A stretch of DNA of 64,000 nt from Aestuariibaculum sp. M13 (GTDB taxonomy: Bacteria > Bacteroidota > Bacteroidia > Flavobacteriales > Flavobacteriaceae): assembly GCF_024723255.1 (NCBI RefSeq), contig NZ_JANIAC010000002.1, positions 806,001 to 870,000 of the forward strand, in the 5' to 3' direction. Under the pieces are notes generated by a model. It saw nothing but the letters and a program-made list of their open reading frames with translations, ran no database searches and was not told the origin of the DNA. Below are positions 44,128-52,751 of this stretch, in pieces; within the stretch, counting starts at the first letter, position 1; every line of letters begins with the position of its first letter. The position numbers were made by a program, and so were the translations under genes.

Positions 44128-45675
44128 ATGTTCTCTTTTTTATCTGATATTTCTTGGTGGGGCTGGATTTTAATTATACTATTATTAGTTGCCATTCGCG
44201 ATATTTTTATTCAAAAAGCACACACTATTAGCCATAACTACCCCATTATTGGTCATCTTAGGTATATGCTTGAAAAAATTGGACCCGAACTGCGCCAGTA
44301 TTTAGTCGCTAACAACCGTGAGGAATTACCATTTAACCGTATTGAACGCGGCTGGATTTACGCCTCGGCTAAAAAAGAAAACAATTATGAAGGTTTCGGA
44401 ACCGATACCGATATTTATGCACATCAGCATATTTTTATTAATAACGCGATGATGCCTTATAAGCCAAAAGAAAACCATCCTAACGAAATAGACAAAACCT
44501 TTTTACCATGTGCTAAAGTCATGGGATTACACAATAATAGAAAAAAACCATTTCGTCCGGCATCGGTTATTAATGTTTCGGCTATGAGTTTCGGTTCGCT
44601 TTCAGCAAAAGCAGTTGAGTCTTTAAATAAAGGCGTAAAAATGGCTGGCGCTTATCATAATACAGGTGAAGGCGGCCTGTCCCCTTACCACAGTCACGGC
44701 GGTGATGTTATTTTTCACTTCGGAACCGGTTATTTTGGTGTTCGAAATGAAGATGGGTCGTTTTCCTTAGACAAACTGGTAAAATTAGTAGAAGATAATC
44801 CATTTATTCGTGCTATTGAAGTAAAGCTATCTCAAGGTGCTAAACCGGGTAAAGGTGGTGTGTTACCAGCGTCAAAAATCACCAAAGAAATTGCAGCCAT
44901 TCGTCATGTAGAATTAGGCAAAGATGTGTTGTCACCACCAAACCATTCTGCATTCTCAAATGTCGCTGAAATGGTAGATTTTATTGAAGAAATAGCTAAA
45001 GCTACCGGTTTACCTGTTGGCATCAAAGCTGCTATTGGTAAACTGGAACAATGGGAAGAGCTTGCCGATATCATGTTAAAAACAGGCAAAGGTCCAGATT
45101 TCATTACCGTTGATGGTGGCGAAGGCGGTACCGGTGCAGCTCCGCCAAGTTTTGCAGATCATGTGTCCCTGCCTTGGGTTTACGGGTTCAGCGACTTATA
45201 CAAACTTTTTCAGCGTAAAGAACTCACCGAACGCATTGTCTTTATTGGTAGCGGTAAATTAGGATTCCCTGCCAAAGGCGCTATGGCTTTTGCCATGGGT
45301 GCCGACTGTATAAACGTGGCTCGAGAAGCTATGATGAGTATTGGCTGTATTCAGGCGCAAGTTTGTCACAACAACCGTTGCCCGAGTGGTGTTGCCACGC
45401 AAAGTAAATGGTTACAAAGTGGTATTGACCCGACGTTAAAATCGGCGAGACTGGCTCAGTATTTTAAAACCTTTAGAAAAGAATTTATTGAAATTACCCA
45501 TGCGGCAGGTTACGAACACCCTTGCCAGTTTAAAATGAGTGATATCGAAATTAACGTAGATGATCACAATTTATCTAAAGAACTAAGCAAAACCTATATG
45601 TACAACAAAACACATGTACCATTTACAGGTATGCAGGATTTAAAAGATTGCATATATTTGGGAGGGAATAAATAA
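44128..45675 (+). CDS. FMN-binding glutamate-synthase-domain protein
   Basis: 515 residues. A short transmembrane helix (about 8-24, WWGWILIILLLVAIRD) precedes a large FMN-barrel of the glutamate synthase type, with VSAMSFGSLSAKAVESLNKG, TVDGGEGGTGAAPPSFADH and a cysteine cluster CHNNRCPSGVATQ that in GltB binds a 3Fe-4S cluster. There is no glutamine amidotransferase domain, nor a GltD partner nearby. It is therefore not a complete glutamate synthase; the true reaction of such solo proteins is uncertain. It lies 17 bases before a hypothetical gene that is probably cotranscribed. Confidence 0.85.
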   Translation: MFSFLSDISWWGWILIILLLVAIRDIFIQKAHTISHNYPIIGHLRYMLEKIGPELRQYLVANNREELPFNRIERGWIYASAKKENNYEGFGTDTDIYAHQHIFINNAMMPYKPKENHPNEIDKTFLPCAKVMGLHNNRKKPFRPASVINVSAMSFGSLSAKAVESLNKGVKMAGAYHNTGEGGLSPYHSHGGDVIFHFGTGYFGVRNEDGSFSLDKLVKLVEDNPFIRAIEVKLSQGAKPGKGGVLPASKITKEIAAIRHVELGKDVLSPPNHSAFSNVAEMVDFIEEIAKATGLPVGIKAAIGKLEQWEELADIMLKTGKGPDFITVDGGEGGTGAAPPSFADHVSLPWVYGFSDLYKLFQRKELTERIVFIGSGKLGFPAKGAMAFAMGADCINVAREAMMSIGCIQAQVCHNNRCPSGVATQSKWLQSGIDPTLKSARLAQYFKTFRKEFIEITHAAGYEHPCQFKMSDIEINVDDHNLSKELSKTYMYNKTHVPFTGMQDLKDCIYLGGNK

Positions 45676-45692
45676 ACTTAACACTACTTTTT

Positions 45693-46214
45693 ATGGATTC
45701 GTCAAGAATTATCGATTTATTATTATTTGCTATTCCGTCCTTAATTACCGGACTTATAGCATATTATTTTTTTAAAGAACACACTAAAAATGAAGATGGT
45801 CGCAGACGCTTTTTACTACAAAAAGACCTGGAAGTAAGCGCCTTACCAACACGCCTGCAAGCCTACGAACGTATGACCTTGTTTTTAGAGCGCATTGCAC
45901 CATCTAAACTTTTACTTCGAGTAGCACCAACCTCATCGGATAAAAACACCTATGAAGCCATGTTAATCCAAGCCATTGAGTCGGAATTTGAACATAATTT
46001 AGCACAGCAGATTTACGTAAGCGAACAGTGTTGGAGCATTATTAATACAGCTAAAAACGCCACCATACAACTGATAAGGAAAGCTAGTTTACTTGAAAAA
46101 GCTGATACCGCCGACAAACTACGCGAAGTGGTATTAACCGAAATGTTAGAACGCCGTGCCCCAAGCGATTTGGCCCTTTCGTTTATTAAAGATGAAGTGA
46201 AAAATATTTTATAA
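45693..46214 (+). CDS. Membrane-anchored hypothetical protein (flavobacterial)
   Basis: 173 residues. One N-terminal transmembrane helix (about 7-26, LLLFAIPSLITGLIAYYFF) and a helical charged cytoplasmic domain containing RLQAYERMTLFLERIAPSKL and EFEHNLAQQIYVSEQCW. No cofactor or catalytic motif is seen. I associate it with a conserved Bacteroidota family lacking assigned function. It is adjacent to the FMN glutamate-synthase-domain gene and ends at a very strong terminator. Confidence 0.7.
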   Translation: MDSSRIIDLLLFAIPSLITGLIAYYFFKEHTKNEDGRRRFLLQKDLEVSALPTRLQAYERMTLFLERIAPSKLLLRVAPTSSDKNTYEAMLIQAIESEFEHNLAQQIYVSEQCWSIINTAKNATIQLIRKASLLEKADTADKLREVVLTEMLERRAPSDLALSFIKDEVKNIL

Positions 46215-46225
46215 AACATGTACTC

Positions 46226-46275
46226 TTGAATATTAAAAAAGACAACCTCAATAGGTTGTCTTTTTTAATATTCAA
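46226..46275. terminator. Bidirectional terminator with a 23-bp perfect stem
   Basis: TTGAATATTAAAAAAGACAACCT (46226-46248) pairs perfectly with its complement at 46253-46275 around a CAAT loop; only parts are quoted in the stem core GACAACCT/AGGTTGTC. It stands between the convergent hypothetical gene and patatin gene, and the last codons of the patatin gene lie inside its right arm. Confidence 0.92.
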
Positions 46276-47176
46276 CATCACTTAATTCATTACCCCCCAT
46301 ATGCTTCTGCTTAGCATATTCAAAACCTTCTTCCCACCATTTGGTCATTAAGCGTTTACTAAATATTAATGAATTCTCGGTAAGCTGGGTTGGTGTATAG
46401 TATAAATTCAGTTTTACATTACGATGCTTTGCTGCGAGTTTACCAATAGCAATATCGGCCTTTTCGACCTGATCTAAAAGGTGACCAAACAAGTTAATCA
46501 TCAAGGAAAAAGGATTTTTCCCTAACACTTTGTTGTATTCTAAATTTTCACTTTCCAAAACTATCGCATCAACTTCGGTAGCACCACGAAGAATGGCTTC
46601 ACGAATAGGAATTACACATCCCAGTCCTCCATCGGCATACTCAAAGCCATCACGTTTTACCAAGGACATAAACGGAATGTAATTGCAGGAGATCCAAATC
46701 CAGTCGCAAAACTCTTCATAACTAAAATCGTTAATAGACTTATACTCCACCCGGTTTTTAGACAGGTTAGACACTGTAACCACTACATCTTCTTTCGTAT
46801 CTCGAATTAAATTAAATTCTTCTTCACTAAAATGCTTTTTTATATGACGCCTTAAATTTTTACTTTCACCAAATGTACGTTTACGTTTTATAAATTGGAG
46901 AATGGAATTAAAGTAATTAATAGATACATACTCCCTGCCATCCTTTTTATGTTGCACAAACGGATTGATACTAAAAATGGTATTTTGCTTCACGTTGGTA
47001 AAAATCTCATGTAATTTACTCAGGCTATTGGTTGCTAAATGAGGTACCAGCAAACTACCTGTTGATGTACCGAGAAACATATCGTACTCTTTACCTTGTT
47101 CTTCCATTAAATATTGCGCTACACCACCAGCAAACGCACCTTTACTGCCACCTCCGGAAATTACTAATGCTTTCAT
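46265..47176 (-). CDS. Patatin-like phospholipase, downstream paralogue
   Basis: 303 residues. The oxyanion glycines are GGGSKGAFAGG near the N-terminus, the nucleophile Ser is in GTSTGS (about 39-44), and the partner Asp is in DGGLG (about 181-185): a complete Ser-Asp dyad. Patatin proteins hydrolyse acyl groups from lipids. No signal peptide, so cytoplasmic or membrane-associated. It follows its paralogue by 3 bases and the two share most of the N-terminal half. Its 3' end runs into the terminator stem. Confidence 0.9.
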   Translation of the reverse strand: MKALVISGGGSKGAFAGGVAQYLMEEQGKEYDMFLGTSTGSLLVPHLATNSLSKLHEIFTNVKQNTIFSINPFVQHKKDGREYVSINYFNSILQFIKRKRTFGESKNLRRHIKKHFSEEEFNLIRDTKEDVVVTVSNLSKNRVEYKSINDFSYEEFCDWIWISCNYIPFMSLVKRDGFEYADGGLGCVIPIREAILRGATEVDAIVLESENLEYNKVLGKNPFSLMINLFGHLLDQVEKADIAIGKLAAKHRNVKLNLYYTPTQLTENSLIFSKRLMTKWWEEGFEYAKQKHMGGNELSDVEY

Positions 47177-47179
47177 ATA

Positions 47180-48082
47180 CTAATCTTCTAACGCGCTTAC
47201 TTGTTTATTTTTAAACTTGGCAAAATTATAGCCACTTTGCCACCATTCGGTCATTTTTTCTTTGTTAAAGATTAATGAATTTGTGGTTAACACCGTTGGC
47301 GCGTAATAAAAATTAATAATGGCATTAGTATGGTTAGCCACATGTTTACCTATTTTTATATTTTGAGATTCGATTCTATCGAGCATAAATGTGAACATAT
47401 TGGTCATTAAAGAAAAGGGGTTTTTTGACGGTAATCGGTTATATTGAGTCACTTCGGTTTGTAAAATTATAGCATCAACTTCGGTAGCGCCTCGATTTAT
47501 AGCTTCCTCAATGGGCACCATATTTCCTAAACCGCCATCGGCATATTCGCAACCATCCTTTTTAACTAAAGTCATGAACGGTGTATAATTACTAGAAATC
47601 CAGATCCATTCACAAAATTCATCGTAATCAAAGTCTTTGATGCTTTTGTATTCCACCTGATTCAGTGAAATATTAGATACGGTAACTACAATGTCTTTGG
47701 CTGATTGCTTTAAAATTTCAAAATCTTCTGGTGTTAGTGTTCTTTTTATAAGGTCTTTCAAGTGATAGCTTTCACCAAAAGTCTTACTCCCGCGCAACAT
47801 ATTTAAAAGCACATTAAAATGATTAATAGCAATATTTTGATTGCCGTGTTTTTGTTTTACCACAAAAGGACACACGCTAAAAATATCGCTGTTTGTTACA
47901 CTTGTATACACATGTTTTATACGTTCAATTTCCTTTAATGCCAGATGCGACACCAGTAAACTCCCGGTTGATGTTCCTATATAAATCTGGTAGTCCCGAT
48001 TCATCTCTTCAATAAGATATTGTGCCACTCCACCAGCGAATGCCCCTTTACTACCGCCTCCTGAAATTACTAAAGCTTTCAT
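47180..48082 (-). CDS. Patatin-like phospholipase, upstream paralogue
   Basis: 300 residues, clearly homologous over the full length to the next gene. GGGSKGAFAGG, GTSTGS and DGGLG are all conserved, so both copies look catalytically competent. They differ mainly in the middle (about 60-100) and at the C-terminus, a possible sign of differing substrate or localisation. One base separates it from the aminopeptidase gene upstream; the three genes are likely one operon. Confidence 0.9.
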   Translation of the reverse strand: MKALVISGGGSKGAFAGGVAQYLIEEMNRDYQIYIGTSTGSLLVSHLALKEIERIKHVYTSVTNSDIFSVCPFVVKQKHGNQNIAINHFNVLLNMLRGSKTFGESYHLKDLIKRTLTPEDFEILKQSAKDIVVTVSNISLNQVEYKSIKDFDYDEFCEWIWISSNYTPFMTLVKKDGCEYADGGLGNMVPIEEAINRGATEVDAIILQTEVTQYNRLPSKNPFSLMTNMFTFMLDRIESQNIKIGKHVANHTNAIINFYYAPTVLTTNSLIFNKEKMTEWWQSGYNFAKFKNKQVSALED

Positions 48083-48083
48083 T

Positions 48084-50045
48084 TTAATTTTGATTTAGGG
48101 CTTGTAACATCGATTTTGAAAATTTCGAAAATTGCCAGTTGTGATGCGTTGTAGCTTCCTTTAAATTTTCTCTGCATACTTCATTACAGGCTTGTATTTG
48201 CTGCAAAAACATAAACGCATTCTGTCGAATATCGAAACTGTATTTTGGAGATGTGTAGTCTGTTAATTCCTTGAAATATTCAGGCTTATTTTCCGGCTCA
48301 AAACCATCAGTAATCAATGCTAAAGTCAGCCACAACATCCTAACGTTTTTATCGTGAAACCCTACAATGCCTTTTGTTTGATTTAAATATTTATAGCGCT
48401 CTTGCGGAAAGTTTCGCCATAAATTCATTAAAGCGGCTTCAATAGTTACATACGATTCATCCTGTAATAATGATTCGTAATCCTGCTTTAATCGTTCAGG
48501 AATAATGGAGATCGATGTTGCAATGGCTTGACGCACTTTTATACTGGATTTAAAATTATCTGTTGTAATTTGATTTGGTATTTGCTCGATCACCTTAGCT
48601 TTAGCCTCATCTGAAATCCCTGAATTTAAATACTCGCCACATTTGGAGGTATACAATTCACAATCTACCATAAGATACTCTTGAATAAACACCGATTGTT
48701 TTAAACTTTCTAACATCAAGTTATAATTTAAATCTTTGTTTTCCAACCAAAGTGCCACAAACTTGCTTAAATCTTGTTTACTTGTCCGTTCAACCTCTGC
48801 TATAAAGTCTTTGGTTTTTACATTTTTAAAAGCATATTTATTTAAATAACTCTTTACTGCACTTTTAAAAGCATCATCTCCCACCTGTTCCCGAAGCAAA
48901 TGCAAAACCCAGGCTCCCTTTTTATAAAATGTGGTACTACTAGACTTTGGGTTTAAAAGTGCCGTGCTTCCACCCGATTTATCCTGTACATCCAGCTCCT
49001 GTAAATATTCATATAAACGCCAGTAATAATAATTATCACCAAAAACATCGCGTTCAGCTAATAATGCATAATATGTTGCAAAACCTTCCTGCAACCAATG
49101 GTGTGTTCCTGAAGTTTCGGTTACCAAATCGCCAAACCACTGGTGAGCCAGCTCGTGCGCATTTACATTAACATAATTCTTATCTACAAAAGCCGTATCG
49201 TTAACCACAAAAGCATCAGAAAAAATAGTCGCACTGGTATTTTCCATGCCGGCATACAGAAAGTCTTTAACTGGTATTTGCTTATAATTCTGCCACGGAT
49301 ACGCTACCCCAATTTCCTCTTCTAAAAAATCGAACATCTGTTTTGTGTATCTATAAGTTGGTTCAAACTTTAAAGAATCTTCAGGATAGTAATACATCTC
49401 TAGAGTTATACCGCTTTCTGAATACTCGATTTGCTTATCATACTTTCCAATGGCTAAAGCCACTAAATAACTCGCCATAGGTTTTCGCATATCGTAATGC
49501 CAGGTCATTGTGGAATCGTTGATTTGCTTATCTATTAATTTTCCGTTGGCGATAACCTCGTAATTTTTATTAAAAGTAATGCTTAAATCGAACTCAATTT
49601 TATCATTCATATCGTCGATACTCGGCAACCAGTTACTCGTATATTTCCCCTGTCCCTGCGTCCAGATTTGCTTGTTTCCATCCGGATACTCCCAATCAAT
49701 AAAATACAAGGCTTTCTTTGGTTGGGCTTTATATTCAAATTTTAATTCATAGGATTTCCCCTTTTTTAACTTACGCTTAATCCACAGTTTTTTTGAATCG
49801 CTTCGGAAGTCTACCGACTTTCCATTTAAAGACACCAGAGAGAATTCCATGTTTATGGCATCTAAAAAAATGGAGTCTCTAGATTTTAAAATATCTAATT
49901 TATAAGTCACCTCACCCAAAACCGTTTTCGCCTCAGGTTGAAATGTCACCCATACAGCTGCACTTTTAAAATCCACATAATCGGCTTGCTGGGCACACAA
50001 AAAACCAGTAATAAAAAAAATAAGGGCAAGTAGGTAGAATTTCAT
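48084..50045 (-). CDS. M1 family metallopeptidase (aminopeptidase)
   Basis: 653 residues with a signal peptide (1-18, ending FLCAQQ). The exopeptidase motif GMEN is in YAGMENTSATIF; zinc is bound by HELAHQW (about 298-304) and a Glu 19 residues later in LQEGFATYY. It removes N-terminal residues from peptides outside the cytoplasm. The C-terminal helical domain is shorter than in E. coli PepN, as usual in Bacteroidota. First gene of the unit running through both patatin genes. Confidence 0.92.
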   Translation of the reverse strand: MKFYLLALIFFITGFLCAQQADYVDFKSAAVWVTFQPEAKTVLGEVTYKLDILKSRDSIFLDAINMEFSLVSLNGKSVDFRSDSKKLWIKRKLKKGKSYELKFEYKAQPKKALYFIDWEYPDGNKQIWTQGQGKYTSNWLPSIDDMNDKIEFDLSITFNKNYEVIANGKLIDKQINDSTMTWHYDMRKPMASYLVALAIGKYDKQIEYSESGITLEMYYYPEDSLKFEPTYRYTKQMFDFLEEEIGVAYPWQNYKQIPVKDFLYAGMENTSATIFSDAFVVNDTAFVDKNYVNVNAHELAHQWFGDLVTETSGTHHWLQEGFATYYALLAERDVFGDNYYYWRLYEYLQELDVQDKSGGSTALLNPKSSSTTFYKKGAWVLHLLREQVGDDAFKSAVKSYLNKYAFKNVKTKDFIAEVERTSKQDLSKFVALWLENKDLNYNLMLESLKQSVFIQEYLMVDCELYTSKCGEYLNSGISDEAKAKVIEQIPNQITTDNFKSSIKVRQAIATSISIIPERLKQDYESLLQDESYVTIEAALMNLWRNFPQERYKYLNQTKGIVGFHDKNVRMLWLTLALITDGFEPENKPEYFKELTDYTSPKYSFDIRQNAFMFLQQIQACNEVCRENLKEATTHHNWQFSKFSKSMLQALNQN

Positions 50046-50178
50046 ATTTATAGGGTTATAAATCCATGTCGGACAAGATTTTAAATAATTAAGCCATTTG
50101 ACTCTAACAAGGATTAAGCCAAAATACGGAAATTTTCCATTTTTTGAATTGGTTGAAAAGGTTTAAATTCGTCCTGTT

Positions 50179-52716
50179 ATGGCAATAAATCTACAAACTC
50201 CTATCGATTATTTAAAAGGCGTTGGCTCGAGCAGAGCCGATTTGCTTCGCAAAGAATTGGGTATTCATACCTATCAGGATTTGATGAATTTATTCCCAAA
50301 CCGCTACATCGATCGTACGCAATATTACAAGATTAATGGATTGCCGCACAACAATGCCGATGTCCAGGTGATTGGTAAAATTATTTCATTTTCTGAAGTC
50401 GGACAAAACCGAGGCAAACGTTTGGTGGCAAAATTTCAGGACGACACCGGAACCATGGAACTGGTTTGGTTTCGAGGCCATAAATGGATAAAAGAAAGCT
50501 TAAAATTGAACACCCCTTACGTGGCGTTTGGGAAAACCAATTGGTTCAACAGCACCTTCTCCATGCCACATCCTGAACTGGAACCATTAGCTGAGCACGA
50601 AAAAAATTTAAGATCTGCTATGCAGGCTATTTATCCGTCAACTGAAAAGCTATCGAATCGAGGTATTTCTAATCGGGTAGTAAGTAAAATTATTCAGCAA
50701 TTATTTATCGATGCCAACGGAAAATTTGACGAAACGCTTCCCGAATATTTGCGAAAAGAACTGCATTTAATTAATAAAAATGAAGCCCTTTTTAACATCC
50801 ATTTTCCGAAGAGTCCGGAGCTGTTAACCAAGGCACAATTCCGATTAAAATTTGAAGAGCTTTTTTATATTCAGCTGCAGCTCATCATTAAAAATTTAGT
50901 TCACAAATCAAAAATTAAAGGCTTTCCTTTTGAACATATTGGCGAACATTTTAAAACCTTTTTTGAAGAACATTTACCCTTCGATTTAACTAATGCACAA
51001 AAACGCGTTCTAAAAGAAATACGTGCCGATTTAGGAAGCAATGCCCAAATGAATCGTTTGTTACAAGGTGATGTAGGTTCCGGAAAGACCATTGTAGCGC
51101 TAATGTCAATGTTAATGGCACTTGACAACGGTTTCCAGGCTTGTTTAATGGCTCCGACTGAAATTTTGTCAGTCCAACACTATAACGGATTACTTGAACT
51201 ATGTAAAGAACTGAAAATCAGAATAAAACTTTTAACAGGTTCAACTAAAACTTCAGAACGAAGAGAAATTTTAGAATCTTTAAAAAATGGCGATTTAAAC
51301 ATCATTATCGGCACCCATGCGCTACTTGAAAACAAGGTAGAATTCCATAATTTAGGGCTCGCTATCATAGACGAGCAACATCGTTTTGGTGTCGCTCAAA
51401 GAAGTAAATTATGGCATAAAGGCCCACCTCAATCCTCCCAAAGGGAGGACGCTAAAAAGGTGCTTCAAAAATACATGACCGCCCGACCGTCAACGTATAA
51501 ATTATTAAAAGAACTTCAGGCTGAAAATAAAAAAAGCAGCAGACAAGCCGAACAAATTTTATGGGAATCTTTGAGGAATAAAAATCTAAATCACAAATTT
51601 AGACGTCAACATATCATTGATGAATTTATTGTTGATTTTTTATGTTTGGAAAAGAAATTAGTTATTGAAGTTGATGGCGGTTATCATAATACCAAAGAAC
51701 AAAAAGAAGCGGATAATTTAAGAACTCAAATTCTAAATGAAATCGGTTTTAAAGTCATTCGTTTTACCAATGAACAAGTTATAGTTGACACTGAAAATGT
51801 TTTAAAATATATTGAACAAACTTTAAAAAGCCTCCCCTCTGGGGAGGTTGGTGGGGCTCCTACCCCGCCACACATTTTAGTGATGACTGCAACTCCAATT
51901 CCACGTACGTTGGCGATGTCGGTTTATGGCGATCTTGACATCTCGATTATAGACGAATTACCAGCAGGAAGAAAGCCTATAAAAACGGTTCATCGCTATG
52001 ATAAAAACAGACTGAATGTTTTTCGTTTTGTGAAGGAAGAAATTGCCAAAGGCAGACAGGTGTATATTGTGTATCCGTTAATTCAGGAAAGTGAAAAAAT
52101 GGACTATAAAGATTTGATGGATGGCTATGAAAGTATCGCTCGAGATTTCCCAATGCCCAATTATCAAATTTCCATTGTTCACGGTAAAATGAAACCTGCC
52201 GATAAAGATTATGAGATGCAACGCTTTATAAAAGGCGAAACACAAATTATGGTCGCTACAACCGTTATCGAAGTTGGTGTAAATGTTCCTAACGCTTCGG
52301 TTATGATTATTGAAAGTGCCGAACGTTTTGGGCTGTCGCAACTTCATCAGTTACGTGGTCGTGTGGGGCGAGGTGCCGAACAGAGCTACTGTATTTTAAT
52401 GACTGGACATAAACTAAGCAACGACAGTAAAACCCGTTTGGAAACTATGGTTAAAACCAGTGATGGTTTTGAAATTGCCGAAGTCGATTTAAAATTAAGA
52501 GGTCCCGGCGATTTAATGGGCACCCAGCAAAGTGGTGTGCTTAACCTTAAAATTGCCGATATCGTAAAGGACAAAGATTTATTACAACACGCCCGTTATC
52601 ACGCAAAAAAGATCCTTAATGACGATCCGAAACTGGCTTCCACAGATAACGCAGTAGTTTTAGACACTTACAGAAAGCTTAGTAAATTTAAAAACATCTG
52701 GAATTATATTTCTTAG
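50179..52716 (+). CDS. recG: ATP-dependent DNA helicase RecG with in-frame nuclease insertion
   Basis: 845 residues, about 148 more than normal. RecG unwinds and regresses stalled forks. The wedge/OB domain (about 60-160) is followed by the helicase core: motif I in QGDVGSGKTIVALM, motif II DEQH at 398-401, motif III TAT at 570-572, and later motif VI in QLRGRVGRG. Ordinarily about 30 residues separate motifs II and III; here about 168 do, because residues about 415-562 are a separate nuclease-bearing element. RecG sequence resumes at PPHILVMTATP and is intact to the end. Whether the enzyme still works is unknown; no frameshift or stop has arisen. miaE follows 35 bases later. Confidence 0.93.
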   Translation: MAINLQTPIDYLKGVGSSRADLLRKELGIHTYQDLMNLFPNRYIDRTQYYKINGLPHNNADVQVIGKIISFSEVGQNRGKRLVAKFQDDTGTMELVWFRGHKWIKESLKLNTPYVAFGKTNWFNSTFSMPHPELEPLAEHEKNLRSAMQAIYPSTEKLSNRGISNRVVSKIIQQLFIDANGKFDETLPEYLRKELHLINKNEALFNIHFPKSPELLTKAQFRLKFEELFYIQLQLIIKNLVHKSKIKGFPFEHIGEHFKTFFEEHLPFDLTNAQKRVLKEIRADLGSNAQMNRLLQGDVGSGKTIVALMSMLMALDNGFQACLMAPTEILSVQHYNGLLELCKELKIRIKLLTGSTKTSERREILESLKNGDLNIIIGTHALLENKVEFHNLGLAIIDEQHRFGVAQRSKLWHKGPPQSSQREDAKKVLQKYMTARPSTYKLLKELQAENKKSSRQAEQILWESLRNKNLNHKFRRQHIIDEFIVDFLCLEKKLVIEVDGGYHNTKEQKEADNLRTQILNEIGFKVIRFTNEQVIVDTENVLKYIEQTLKSLPSGEVGGAPTPPHILVMTATPIPRTLAMSVYGDLDISIIDELPAGRKPIKTVHRYDKNRLNVFRFVKEEIAKGRQVYIVYPLIQESEKMDYKDLMDGYESIARDFPMPNYQISIVHGKMKPADKDYEMQRFIKGETQIMVATTVIEVGVNVPNASVMIIESAERFGLSQLHQLRGRVGRGAEQSYCILMTGHKLSNDSKTRLETMVKTSDGFEIAEVDLKLRGPGDLMGTQQSGVLNLKIADIVKDKDLLQHARYHAKKILNDDPKLASTDNAVVLDTYRKLSKFKNIWNYIS
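51434..51448. repeat. Left-end hairpin of the recG insertion
   Basis: CCTCCC and GGGAGG pair around AAA, inside the left terminal inverted repeat. Confidence 0.8.
51831..51860. repeat. Right terminal inverted repeat and hairpin of the recG insertion
   Basis: CCTCCCC-TCT-GGGGAGG is a perfect 7-bp hairpin. Reverse-complemented, the whole stretch aligns with 51421-51448 with a few differences and two small gaps. Confidence 0.75.
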
Positions 52717-52751
52717 ATTACCGAAAGCTTTATTTTTGTAAAAATTTAATT

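Larger units (their letters stand above)
51421..51864 (+). mobile_element. In-frame DUF559 nuclease element inside recG
   Basis: An element of about 444 bp (148 codons), approximate ends. Left end: GGCCCACCTCAATCCTCCC then AAAGGGAGG (51421-51448). Right end: the imperfect inverted copy at 51831-51860. Each end contains its own perfect hairpin. In between, residues about 433-550 form a DUF559/Vsr-like PD-(D/E)XK nuclease domain: SRQAEQILWESLRNKNL, FRRQHII, FIVDFLCLEKKLVIEVDGG with the Asp and ExD residues, and FKVIRFTNEQV. The frame is open throughout and joins RecG on both sides. No intein junction residues (Cys/Ser at the start, His-Asn before Cys/Ser/Thr at the end) are present. GC-rich ends contrast with the AT-rich surroundings. 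Confidence 0.82.

Noticed and set aside
51421-51864. Intein inside RecG
   Set aside because: No Cys or Ser at the left junction, no His-Asn before a nucleophile at the right junction, and no Hint-type blocks. The inserted domain is a DUF559/Vsr-like fold, not LAGLIDADG or HNH within a splicing domain.
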